The notes below the pieces were generated by a model. It was given only the letters and a program-made list of their open reading frames with translations, did not search any database and was not told the DNA's origin. Shown here in pieces: positions 16,737 through 25,810 of a stretch of DNA of 32,732 bases. Position 1 is the stretch's first letter. Each line of letters starts with the position of its first letter. The position numbers were made by a program, and so were the translations under genes. The stretch covers positions 1 to 32,732 of the forward strand of contig JBBQGL010000022.1 of assembly GCA_038323025.1 (NCBI GenBank), in the 5' to 3' direction. The DNA is from JAFKKF01 sp038323025 (GTDB taxonomy: Bacteria > Pseudomonadota > Alphaproteobacteria > Rhizobiales > Kaistiaceae).

Positions 16737-18356
16737 CTATTTAACGGCCCACAGCTCCGCCGGCTTGTCGCGGCCGAATATGTAGAAATTGTTGGCCTCG
16801 ACGCGCTGCCAGTCGCCGGCCTTGCCGTCGGGCCAGATGACCCGCACGTCGGCCGCGGCATCCTCGCCGAGGCCGAAGTGCCACCATCCGTTCTGCCCGC
16901 TGGCGTGGCCGCCGCCGACGGTGATTTCCCGGCGCGTCACCGCCGCGCCGCGGCGCACTTCGATCCAGGCGCCTATGGCATCGCGGTTCGGGGCCGGCTC
17001 GGCCAGCTTGACCTCGATCCAGCGGCCGGCGTTCGGGCTGGTGTTGCGCCAGATCTTTGCGTCCTGCCCGCGGTCCACCACCACGAGGTCGAGGAGTCCG
17101 TCGAGGTTGAAGTCCGCCAGCGCCGCGCCGCGTGAATTGGCGAAACTGGCGATGCCGGCCTTGTCGCCGACCTCGTGGAACTTGCCGTCGCCGTCCTGCA
17201 GGAGAAGGTCGTTCGGATCCCTGGCGGCGAAATCCGGCATGTCGGAGATGTTGCCCTTGGCGATGAACAGGTCGACCAGTCCGTCGTTGTTCACGTCCTC
17301 GAACTGGGTATGCCACGCGGTGCTGGGCCTGACGTCGCCGCCGGTATACGGCCGCTGGGCGGTTACCCCCTTGGGGAAGGCGACATCCTTGTAGTCGGGC
17401 AGGGGCGGACCTTCCGCCGAGACCTTGGTGAGCGTCTGCAGCTTGTTGTCGGCCATGCTGGTGATGAAATAATCGGGATAACCGTCACCGGTGAGGTCGT
17501 AGCTGGCGATCCCCATCCCCCAGATCTTCAACGCCTTCCAGCCGTCCTTGTCGGTGTACTGGGCCGGGGCCTTGCCCGGTTCGATGCGCCAGAGCTGTTC
17601 CTGGCCGCCCCGGTAATATTCGCGGTCGTTGGCAATGCGCAGGCTCGGTGTGCCCGAGCGGTTCCAGTCGGTGAACAGCATCGACAGCGCGCAGTAGCTC
17701 GGCTTCAGCGGCAATGGCGCGTCGAACATCTTCCGGGGTTGGCCGTCGACGACCTTCGGCCGATAGAGCCAGTTGTCGGTGCACGAGCCCCAAGGCTCGA
17801 TGTCCTTGGTCCGGTCGATGTAGCTGCCCGTCGCCAGCGTCGGCCAACTGGCGCCGCGCTCCCAGGTAGCGGAGAAGGCGGTCCACCAGGCATCGCCGCC
17901 GTTGAAGCCCCATTCCTCGTTGGCCCGCTCGAACTTGCAGGCACCGAGACCGCGCATCACCACGGTCTCGCCCACGCGCAGCAGCACCACGTCGGTGATG
18001 CCGTCGCCGTCGATGTCGAGCGGATAGGCGCCGGTCACGCTGTCCAGTTCGAGCCCGCTCTTGTCCGCCTCGAAATGCAGCGGACCGCCTTGCTTGCTGG
18101 TGTTGCGATAGAACTTGGCGGGCGCTTCACCGCCGGCCAGCAGCATGTCGGGGAAGCCGTCGCCGCTGCAGTCGAAGGTCGCGACCCCGCCGCCCACCAT
18201 GTACTGCCATTCGCCGGTGTAGGTGCTGTCGATGCCGGCGCTCGCGGTTTCCTCGACGAAGGTCGGGATTGCCGGCGCCGGCTGGGCATGAGCGCCGTGG
18301 ATGAAGCCGGCGAAGGCAAGCGCGATCGCGGCGAGGCGCGGTATCGTGTTCTGCAT
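16737..18356 (-). CDS. CRTAC1-family secreted FG-GAP/UnbV repeat protein
   Basis: A 539-residue exported protein with a clear signal peptide (MQNTIPRLAAIALAFAGFIHG, cut near AHA-QP). It carries several calcium-binding FG-GAP/VCBS-type loops, for example DCSGDGFPDMLLA, DIDGDGITDVVLL, DLTGDGYPDYFIT, DVNNDGLVDLFIA and DFNLDGLLDLVVV, predicting a seven-bladed propeller. The C-terminal ASPIC/UnbV domain includes GAWIEVRRGA, ITVGGGHASGQN and DVRVIWPDGKAGDW. Such proteins bind or display ligands; no enzymatic role is established. The gene begins three bases after the stop of the haloperoxidase-like gene, so the two are co-translated as a pair. Confidence 0.88.
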   Translation of the reverse strand: MQNTIPRLAAIALAFAGFIHGAHAQPAPAIPTFVEETASAGIDSTYTGEWQYMVGGGVATFDCSGDGFPDMLLAGGEAPAKFYRNTSKQGGPLHFEADKSGLELDSVTGAYPLDIDGDGITDVVLLRVGETVVMRGLGACKFERANEEWGFNGGDAWWTAFSATWERGASWPTLATGSYIDRTKDIEPWGSCTDNWLYRPKVVDGQPRKMFDAPLPLKPSYCALSMLFTDWNRSGTPSLRIANDREYYRGGQEQLWRIEPGKAPAQYTDKDGWKALKIWGMGIASYDLTGDGYPDYFITSMADNKLQTLTKVSAEGPPLPDYKDVAFPKGVTAQRPYTGGDVRPSTAWHTQFEDVNNDGLVDLFIAKGNISDMPDFAARDPNDLLLQDGDGKFHEVGDKAGIASFANSRGAALADFNLDGLLDLVVVDRGQDAKIWRNTSPNAGRWIEVKLAEPAPNRDAIGAWIEVRRGAAVTRREITVGGGHASGQNGWWHFGLGEDAAADVRVIWPDGKAGDWQRVEANNFYIFGRDKPAELWAVK

Positions 18357-18359
18357 GGC

Positions 18360-19688
18360 CTATCTCCAGGTCTTCAGGGCAACCGCGTAGGCGCCGACGC
18401 AGCGCCCTTGCTCCAGGCCGCGCTCGATCGCGGCGCGATAGTGGATGCCGCCGTAGAGCCTCGAAATGCCCGCCTCGTTCGCCGCCGCCCAGAAGCTCGG
18501 AAAACTGCGCGGCTTCAGCCCGTCGGGCGCATCGGTGTCGTCGTCGAAGGCGAAATTATCCCCGAAAAAGCTGGTCAGGACCAATGCCGCTGCGGCCGAT
18601 TGCGTGCTGTGGCCGCTGGGATATTCGGGAAACGGCGGCGTGTTCACCATCGCCTCGAAGGCCGGATCGATCACGCGGCGGATGTAGGTGATCGGGCGCA
18701 CCGTGTCGTAGACGAATTTCGTCTGCCAGCACCCGATGAAGGCGTCCGCCTCGGCAATGCCCAGCCGGGCGAGGACATCGACGCTTTTCTCCAGCCCGAC
18801 CTTTTCGCGGTCGATGATTTCCAGCGCGATCGACAGCCAGTGGCCCGGCGGCGTAACCGACAGCATCGCGTCGTCGGCCCAGAAGCGCGCGATGGCCCTC
18901 TGCTCGGGCGTGAGGTTCTTCTTGACGTCGTCGACTTCCTTCGCCTGCTTGTAATACTCGGAGGACGGGTCCTCGCTGTACTCGGGCGGCGCCGGCAGGG
19001 CGCAACTCGCGCCGTTCGGCATGGCAAAGGCGCGGTTCTTGCCCCAATCCGGCAGAAGCGGGAGTTGCTGCTGCGCGATCGTGCTCGTCGGCACCCAGTA
19101 TCCCGGGCCCTGCTTCAGTTTGTATTCCAGCGGGAAGCCCATGTTCTCGACCACGGCGCCGCCATCGTCCTGCGACCAGGCGAGGACCTGCTCAGCGACC
19201 GCCGTGCCGTACGCCTCGCTGCGGGCCACGACATCAGCCGGCGCTCCCGCCGCGACCTCGGCGGAGAGCTTCTTCTCAAGCGCCGCGATCGCCCGCTGCC
19301 CGGTCGGCCCCGTGTTGGAAAAGAAGTTCTTCACCGCAAACGCCAGCGCCGCTTCCGTCGCCACCGCTTCGTCATAGATTTCGCCGGTGGCGCGTTGCGG
19401 GACGGTCTTCAGCCCGTTCAATTGCCCGGCGAGGGACTGCATCCGGTCGGAGCCCGATGCGACCGTCTCGAAGGCCGTCACGCCGACATAGGCGAACGTG
19501 CGCGCGGCGACCGGCGGCGTATAGGTCGCCGTGTGCCGGACCAGCGCCAGCATCAGCCCGTACCAGCTGCGCAGAACCGTTTGTGCCCCGGTCGTGTCCG
19601 CCTGAGCGGTTCCGGGACCGACCGCCGCAAACCACGCCAACGCGGCAACCAGCGCCAGCGCTCCGGTCTTCCGGGCCGCGTCGGTCAT
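18360..19688 (-). CDS. Secreted vanadium-dependent haloperoxidase / PAP2-type protein
   Basis: A 442-residue protein with an N-terminal signal peptide (about 1-30). The vanadate/phosphate pocket is complete: K324 and R331 in TKFVYDTVRPITYIRR, S358-G359-H360 in EYPSGHSTQ, and R410 and H416 in SRLYGGIHYRAA. This is the signature shared by vanadium haloperoxidases and PAP2-type acid phosphatases; length and the helical N-terminal half favour the former. Halide specificity, or whether it is a phosphatase, cannot be read. It sits 57 bases downstream of the sugar-ATPase gene on the same strand and directly upstream of the CRTAC1 gene. Together they may form the distal part of the xyl transcript or a separate two-gene unit. 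Confidence 0.85.
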   Translation of the reverse strand: MTDAARKTGALALVAALAWFAAVGPGTAQADTTGAQTVLRSWYGLMLALVRHTATYTPPVAARTFAYVGVTAFETVASGSDRMQSLAGQLNGLKTVPQRATGEIYDEAVATEAALAFAVKNFFSNTGPTGQRAIAALEKKLSAEVAAGAPADVVARSEAYGTAVAEQVLAWSQDDGGAVVENMGFPLEYKLKQGPGYWVPTSTIAQQQLPLLPDWGKNRAFAMPNGASCALPAPPEYSEDPSSEYYKQAKEVDDVKKNLTPEQRAIARFWADDAMLSVTPPGHWLSIALEIIDREKVGLEKSVDVLARLGIAEADAFIGCWQTKFVYDTVRPITYIRRVIDPAFEAMVNTPPFPEYPSGHSTQSAAAALVLTSFFGDNFAFDDDTDAPDGLKPRSFPSFWAAANEAGISRLYGGIHYRAAIERGLEQGRCVGAYAVALKTWR

Positions 19689-19745
19689 CGCCCCGATCCC
19701 TGGCTGAGGGAGACGCCGCTTCGGCCTGGCGGCAACCGGCGGGCG

Positions 19746-20570
<825 letters not shown>

Positions 20571-20597
20571 CGCACGAATGCCTTTCAGATCGTCAGC

Positions 20598-21911
20598 TCA
20601 GGTTGCGCGCCGGCGGTACCAGGTGTCGATGCCGACAGCGAAGACCAGCACTGCGCCCACCACGATGTTCTGCAGCGGCGAATCGATTCCCATCAGCTGC
20701 ATGCCGGACTGCAGCGACTGCATCAGCAGCGCGCCCAGCATGGCTCCCGGAATCGTGCCGATGCCGCCGGCAAACGACGTGCCGCCGATGATGGTGGCGG
20801 CGATGGTGTAGAGTTCGTTGTTGGTGCCGAGCGAGTTTGTCGCCGCGTTGAGACGCGCGGTCGCGATCACGGCCGCGATGGCGCAGAGCGCACCCATAAG
20901 GATGAACGTCTTCAGGATCACCCAGCGCGTGTTGATGCCGCCGAGTTCGGCGGCCTCGGGATTGCCGCCGATCGCGAACACGTAGCGGCCGAACCGCGTG
21001 CGGCCGGCGACGAAGGCCACCGCGATGGCGCAACCGATCGCAATCAGTACCGGGATCGGAATGCCGAGCGGTATGAACAGGCCGCCCTCCGGCCACGCGA
21101 TATTGTGGTCCGTGGCATATTGCTGCGCGAGCCCCTCCGGCATCGGGTAGGCATTGATCACCGCAATCGCTCCGATCGTGGCGGCGCAGCCGATCACACT
21201 CAGCGTCACCTCGGCCCAGATGGGGCGGAGCGGGAAGTTGAATCGCTGGCGTTGGCGCCGGGTCGTCAGGATGATCGCCACGATGGCGATGCACACCAGA
21301 ACGCCGACCACCCAGCTCGCCGTCGCCCCGATGGACCCGCCCGATCCGCCACCGCCAAAGATCTGAAAGGTCGTATCCATGGGGGCAAGCGTCTTGCCGC
21401 TGGCCACCCACCAGGCGGCGCCACGCCACACCAGCAGGCCGCCCAGCGTGACAATGAAGGCCGGAACCTGAAGGTAAGCGATGATGTAGCCCTGGAAGGC
21501 GCCGAGCACGACGCCCGAACCAAGGCCTGCCAGAACCGTGATGATCCAGGCTGCGGGGTGGTCGTAGCCAAGCAGCGGCGGCAGCAGCTCGGTCTGCAGC
21601 GCACCCATGGTCATGCCGAGAAGGCCCATCAGCGAGCCGACGGACAGGTCGATGTTGCGCGAAACGATGATCAGAACCATGCCGTTGGCGAGAACGGCGA
21701 TGGTTGCCGTCTGCACCGACAGGTTCCAGAGATTTCGAGGGGTGAGGAAGACCCCACCGGAGGCGAACTGGAAGCCGATCCCGATGATCACCAGGGCGAT
21801 GATCATGCCGAGAAGGCGCGGATCGATCTCGGTCGCCTGCATGAAGCGGCTGATTGTGCTGCCCGCAGGCGACTCCGCCCGCTGGGCCGGCGCGCCCGTA
21901 ACCTCAACCAC
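20598..21911 (-). CDS. xylH: Xylose-type sugar ABC transporter permease
   Basis: A 437-residue inner-membrane permease of the XylH/RbsC family. Many hydrophobic segments begin at about residue 34 (LLGMIIALVIIGIGFQ), and the family block NGMVLIIVSRNIDLSVGSLMG lies near 77-97; the C-terminal half has RYVFAIGGNPEAAELGGINT, the coupling region contacting the ATPase, and TIIGGTSFAGGIGTIPGAM. The start is GTG at 21911 with no convincing Shine-Dalgarno; ATG at residue 24 is an alternative, and the frame is open only to 21938. It lies between the binding protein and the ATPase, downstream of a strong hairpin. Confidence 0.9.
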   Translation of the reverse strand: MVEVTGAPAQRAESPAGSTISRFMQATEIDPRLLGMIIALVIIGIGFQFASGGVFLTPRNLWNLSVQTATIAVLANGMVLIIVSRNIDLSVGSLMGLLGMTMGALQTELLPPLLGYDHPAAWIITVLAGLGSGVVLGAFQGYIIAYLQVPAFIVTLGGLLVWRGAAWWVASGKTLAPMDTTFQIFGGGGSGGSIGATASWVVGVLVCIAIVAIILTTRRQRQRFNFPLRPIWAEVTLSVIGCAATIGAIAVINAYPMPEGLAQQYATDHNIAWPEGGLFIPLGIPIPVLIAIGCAIAVAFVAGRTRFGRYVFAIGGNPEAAELGGINTRWVILKTFILMGALCAIAAVIATARLNAATNSLGTNNELYTIAATIIGGTSFAGGIGTIPGAMLGALLMQSLQSGMQLMGIDSPLQNIVVGAVLVFAVGIDTWYRRRAT

Positions 21912-21953
21912 CTTGCTGCATGTCCGATAACTGCCGGTTCATGTCGTTTAACG

Positions 21954-21984
21954 CCTCGCGCCGCTCAGTATGAGCGGCGCGAGG
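21954..21984. promoter_or_regulatory. Perfect 14-bp hairpin in the xylF-xylH gap
   Basis: CCTCGCGCCGCTCA (21954-21967) is followed by a three-base loop and its exact reverse complement (21971-21984). In the transcription direction (minus) the sequence after the stem is cgttaaac, with no T-tract, so full termination is unlikely. Such hairpins between a binding-protein gene and its permease gene commonly stabilise the upstream mRNA or attenuate read-through, giving more binding protein than permease. Confidence 0.75.
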
Positions 21985-22013
21985 GTATTGAGACTTGCGC
22001 TGGGAAGGGAGAA

Positions 22014-23054
22014 CTAGCCGCAGACCTTTACGGTGCCGGCCTTCACGCCCTTGCAGACTTCGTCCTTGGTGATCCACTTCGCGTCGATGACAACGTTGAG
22101 GTTGCTCTTCGTGATCGGGATCGGGGTCAGGAAGACCGATTCCAGGGTGACCTTCTTCGGGCCGCCGCTGAACTTGACCGCGCCCTTGACCTTGTCGAGA
22201 GCGGTGCCCTTGGCGAGCTGGAGCGCGACTTCCGCGGCCTGCTTGCCGAGTTCACGCGCGTCCTTCCAGACCGAGACGGTCTGGGTGCCGAGCGCAACCC
22301 GGTTCAGGGCAGCGTGATCGCCGTCCTGGCCGGAAACCGGAACCGAACCGGCGAGGCCCTGCGCGGCGAGAGCGGCAACGACGCCGCCAGCCATGCCGTC
22401 GTTCTCGGCGATAACCGCGTCGACCTTGTTGTTCTGGGCGGTGAGGATCTGCTCCATTTCCTTCTGGGCGTTGGCCGGATCCCAGTTGTCGGTGTAGGTC
22501 TCGCCGACGATCTTGATGTCGCCCTTCTTGACCGCCGCGCCGATGACTTCCTCGATGCCAGCCCGCAGGAAGTCAGCGTTCGGATCGGCCGAGTTGCCCT
22601 TGATGATCGCGAAGTTGCCCTTCGCCTTGGCCGCGACGACGGCCTTGGCCTGCAACACGCCGACCTGCTTGTTGTCGAAGGTGATGTAGAAGGCCTTCGG
22701 ATTCTCGATCAGGCGATCGTAACCGACCACGGGAACGTGGGCGTCGAGCGCCTTCTGCACGGCCGGCTGAATGGCGTCGGCGTCCTGGGCGAGGACGATA
22801 AGCACCTTGGCGCCCTGCGAGATCAGGTTCTCGACGTCCGTCAGCTGCTTGTCGGCCGACGACTGGGCGTCGGTCGAGATGTACTTCGCGCCGGCCTTGT
22901 CGAGCACCGCCTTGATCGCGGCTTCGTCGGTTTTCCAGCGCTCTTCCTGGAAGTTATTCCACGACACGCCGACGATGAGATCGGCTGCCGACGCCGCCAA
23001 GCCTGACAGTGTCAGACCCGCCAGCGCAAGCGAAGTTACGAATAGTCTCTTCAT
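22014..23054 (-). CDS. xylF: D-xylose-type periplasmic sugar-binding protein
   Basis: A 346-residue periplasmic binding protein of the XylF type, delivering a pentose to the XylH/ATPase pair. The signal peptide MKRLFVTSLALAGLTLSGLA is cut at ASA-AD. Core motifs include VGVSWNNFQEERWKTDEAA, typical of xylose-binding proteins, VLIVLAQDADAIQPAV, VPVVGYDRLIEN, YITFDNKQVGVLQA, ETYTDNWDPANAQKEMEQIL, AVIAENDGMAGG and VPVSGQDGDHAALNR. The start at 23054 is preceded by GGGAGG at good spacing; an upstream in-frame Met at 23108 would spoil the signal peptide. It is the first gene of its unit and diverges from glgP. Xylose is inferred from similarity; no xylA, xylB or regulator is in the window. Confidence 0.92.
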   Translation of the reverse strand: MKRLFVTSLALAGLTLSGLAASAADLIVGVSWNNFQEERWKTDEAAIKAVLDKAGAKYISTDAQSSADKQLTDVENLISQGAKVLIVLAQDADAIQPAVQKALDAHVPVVGYDRLIENPKAFYITFDNKQVGVLQAKAVVAAKAKGNFAIIKGNSADPNADFLRAGIEEVIGAAVKKGDIKIVGETYTDNWDPANAQKEMEQILTAQNNKVDAVIAENDGMAGGVVAALAAQGLAGSVPVSGQDGDHAALNRVALGTQTVSVWKDARELGKQAAEVALQLAKGTALDKVKGAVKFSGGPKKVTLESVFLTPIPITKSNLNVVIDAKWITKDEVCKGVKAGTVKVCG

Positions 23055-23106
23055 GAAACGCCTCCCTTTGGATTTGGATGGAGAAAGTGAATAAGCAACA
23101 TCTTGC

Positions 23107-23112
23107 ACTATA
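23107..23112 (-). promoter_or_regulatory. Possible -10 box for xylF
   Basis: TATAGT on the minus strand would start transcription near 23100, giving a leader of about 46 bases before the xylF ATG at 23054. The -35 region at 16-18 bases upstream (TGTTCG) is poor, so activation by a regulator would be expected. Confidence 0.3.
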
Positions 23113-23142
23113 GCAATCGGTCATGAATTCGAACAGTCGACA

Positions 23143-23156
23143 TTGACGCAGGTCAA
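23143..23156. promoter_or_regulatory. FNR/FixK-type operator between xylF and glgP
   Basis: TTGAC-GCAG-GTCAA is a perfect five-base inverted repeat and fits the CRP/FNR-family pattern TTGAY-N4-RTCAA used by Fnr and FixK in alphaproteobacteria. Its centre is about 95 bases upstream of the xylF ATG and 206 bases upstream of the glgP ATG. Relative to the candidate xylF -10 the centre is near -50, not the classic -41.5, so which gene it controls is open. Confidence 0.55.
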
Positions 23157-23355
23157 GCGGCGGAATCCGTTCGTTCTCGGCCGTTTTTGCCGGCTTAAGT
23201 CCGACAATCGCGCAGCGGTTGGCATCCCGCTTGCTCGGGCGTTTGGGCATTAAGACTCCGGCGGGCGTCGGCAGGGGCGGTTTCAATTCGGCCCCCCGGT
23301 TGCTATTGAGGCCGGCCGTCGATTCCGGTCGTTTTGTCGAGGCGAGGATCCGCAC

Positions 23356-25803
23356 ATGAACGAAGTTGCTGCCGTGCCGGCGAGGACGTCCGGCGTCGAG
23401 GCGCTCCGCGCCGAGATCCTGCGGAAGCTCACCTACGGCATGGGCAAGGATCCGATCGTCGCCCGCGAATACGATTGGCTGTCCGCGACCATCCTCGCTG
23501 TGCGCGACCACGCCATTGATCGCTGGATGGATTCGACGCGCAGCGTCTACCGGACGGGAGCCAAGCGCGTCTATTACCTGTCGCTCGAGTTCCTTATCGG
23601 CCGGCTCCTGCGCGATACCATGTCCAACCTCGGCATGGTCGAGGATGTCCGTGCCGCGCTCGCCGGCCTTGACATCGATCTCGACCGGATCGCTGCGCTC
23701 GAGCCAGACGCCGCCCTTGGCAACGGTGGCCTTGGCCGGCTCGCCGCCTGTTTCATGGAAGCGATGGCGACCGTCGATATTCCTGCCTACGGTTATGGCA
23801 TCCGTTATGTCCATGGCCTTTTCCGCCAGGAGATCAGGGACGGCTACCAGGTCGAGTTGCCGGAGGAATGGCTGTCCCACGGCAACCTCTGGGGATTCGA
23901 GCGCCGCGAGGCCGCCTACGATATCGGGTTCGGCGGCACGGTCGAGCAAGGCGCCGCCGGTGGTGACGCCAGGCAGTGGCACCCGCAGGAGAAATTTCTC
24001 GCCGTCGCCCACGATACGGCGATTGTCGGATGGCGCGGCAAGCGCGTGAACACGCTGCGCCTGTGGGCGTCGCAGGCCCTCGATCCCATCCAGCTCGAGG
24101 CCTTCAACCGCGGCGACTATGTTGGCGCTCTCGCCGACCGCACCCGCGCCGAGACCATCACCCGCGTTCTTTACCCGGCCGACTCGACGCCCGCCGGCCA
24201 GGAACTCCGCCTGCGCCAGGAATACTTCTTCGTCTCCGCCTCGCTCCAGGACCTGGTCCGGCGCCACAAGCAGCAGTTCGGCACGGTCGCCAACCTTGCC
24301 GACAAGGTCGCCATCCAGATGAACTACACCCATCCGTCGGTGGCGGTGGCGGAACTGATGCGGATCCTTGTCGACCTGCACGGAGTTCCCTGGGCCGAGG
24401 CCTGGACGACCACCCAGGCTACCCTCGCCTATACCAATCACACGCTGCTCCCCGAGGCCCTGGAAAGCTGGCAGGTTCCGCTGTTCGAGCGCCTTCTCCC
24501 CCGTCACATGCAGATCATCTACGATATCAACGGCGGCCTCCTGAAGGAGGCCCGCCAGCGGCTCGGCGATGACTCGGACCTGCTCTCGGCCCTCTCGCTA
24601 ATCGATGAACACAACGGCCGCCGGGTGCGCATGGGGCAACTTGCCTTCGTCGGCTCGCACAAGGTCAACGGCGTTTCGGCGCTGCACACCGAGCTGATGA
24701 AGACGACGGTCTTCCGCAACCTGCACCGCCTGTTCCCGGACCGCATCAACAACAAGACCAACGGCATAACCCCCCGGCGCTGGCTGATGCAGGCCAATCC
24801 GAAATTGACGGCGCTGGTCCGCGAGACCATCGGCGACAGGTTCCTCGACGACCTGACCCACCTCGCCGACCTCAACGCCTTCGCCACCGACGCGGGGTTC
24901 CAGCAGCGCTTCGCCGCCGTCAAGCGCGGCAACAAGGAGCGCCTTGCCCGCGTCATCCGCGAGCGCATCGGGGTCGTGGTTTCTCCCGACGCGCTCTTCG
25001 ACGTGCAGATCAAGCGCATCCACGAATACAAACGCCAGCTTCTCAACCTCCTCGAGACGGTGGCACTCTACAACATGATGCGCTCGCACCCCGAGCGCGA
25101 CTGGGCGCCGCGGGTGAAGATCTTCTCCGGAAAGGCGGCCGCTACCTATTTCCAGGCGAAGATGATCATCAAGCTGATCAACGACGTCGCCCGCACCATC
25201 AACAACGACGCGGCGGTGCACGATCGCCTCAAGGTCGCGTTCATCCCCAACTACAATGTCAGCCTCGCCGAGGTCATCGTGCCGGCGGCCGACCTGTCCG
25301 AGCAGATCTCGACCGCGGGCATGGAAGCCTCGGGTACCGGCAACATGAAGCTGGCGCTGAACGGCGCGATTACCATCGGCACCCTCGACGGCGCCAATAT
25401 CGAGATCCGCGACCGGGTGGGCCCCGAGAACATGGTCATTTTCGGCCTTACCGCCGAGGAGGTCGCCGAGCGCCGCCACACCGGCCACCACCCGCGTTCC
25501 ATCATCGGCGGCAATCCGGAGCTTCAGCAGGCGGTGGATGCGATCGCCTCGGGGGTCTTCTCCCCCGACGATCGTGGCCGCTACCGCGATGTGATCGACA
25601 ACCTGATGACCAGCGACTGGTTCCTGGTCACTGCCGACTTCGCGGATTACGTCGCCGCGCAGCGGAGGGTTGACGGCATCTGGAAAGAAGCGGCTGATTG
25701 GCAGACGATGGCAATCAGGAATACGGCCAACGTTGCATGGTTCTCCGCCGATCGCACCGTCTCCGAATACGCCCGCAACATCTGGGGCGTCCCCACCGCG
25801 TGA
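23356..25803 (+). CDS. glgP: Glycogen/alpha-glucan phosphorylase
   Basis: An 815-residue family GT35 enzyme releasing glucose 1-phosphate from glycogen ends with pyridoxal phosphate. Marks include VYYLSLEFLIGRLL, DAALGNGGLGRLAACFMEA, YGIRYVHGLFRQ, NKTNGITPRRWL, KRIHEYKRQLLN, and the cofactor region EASGTGNMKLALNGA with pyridoxal-binding K665, followed by TIGTLDGANIEI. Length is normal and all regions are present. The start at 23356 gives the usual short N-terminus. It is the first gene of the glg run; the glgB ATG follows its stop by seven bases. Regulation by the FNR-like box 206 bases upstream is possible. Confidence 0.96.
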   Translation: MNEVAAVPARTSGVEALRAEILRKLTYGMGKDPIVAREYDWLSATILAVRDHAIDRWMDSTRSVYRTGAKRVYYLSLEFLIGRLLRDTMSNLGMVEDVRAALAGLDIDLDRIAALEPDAALGNGGLGRLAACFMEAMATVDIPAYGYGIRYVHGLFRQEIRDGYQVELPEEWLSHGNLWGFERREAAYDIGFGGTVEQGAAGGDARQWHPQEKFLAVAHDTAIVGWRGKRVNTLRLWASQALDPIQLEAFNRGDYVGALADRTRAETITRVLYPADSTPAGQELRLRQEYFFVSASLQDLVRRHKQQFGTVANLADKVAIQMNYTHPSVAVAELMRILVDLHGVPWAEAWTTTQATLAYTNHTLLPEALESWQVPLFERLLPRHMQIIYDINGGLLKEARQRLGDDSDLLSALSLIDEHNGRRVRMGQLAFVGSHKVNGVSALHTELMKTTVFRNLHRLFPDRINNKTNGITPRRWLMQANPKLTALVRETIGDRFLDDLTHLADLNAFATDAGFQQRFAAVKRGNKERLARVIRERIGVVVSPDALFDVQIKRIHEYKRQLLNLLETVALYNMMRSHPERDWAPRVKIFSGKAAATYFQAKMIIKLINDVARTINNDAAVHDRLKVAFIPNYNVSLAEVIVPAADLSEQISTAGMEASGTGNMKLALNGAITIGTLDGANIEIRDRVGPENMVIFGLTAEEVAERRHTGHHPRSIIGGNPELQQAVDAIASGVFSPDDRGRYRDVIDNLMTSDWFLVTADFADYVAAQRRVDGIWKEAADWQTMAIRNTANVAWFSADRTVSEYARNIWGVPTA

Positions 25804-25810
25804 GCCGCGC

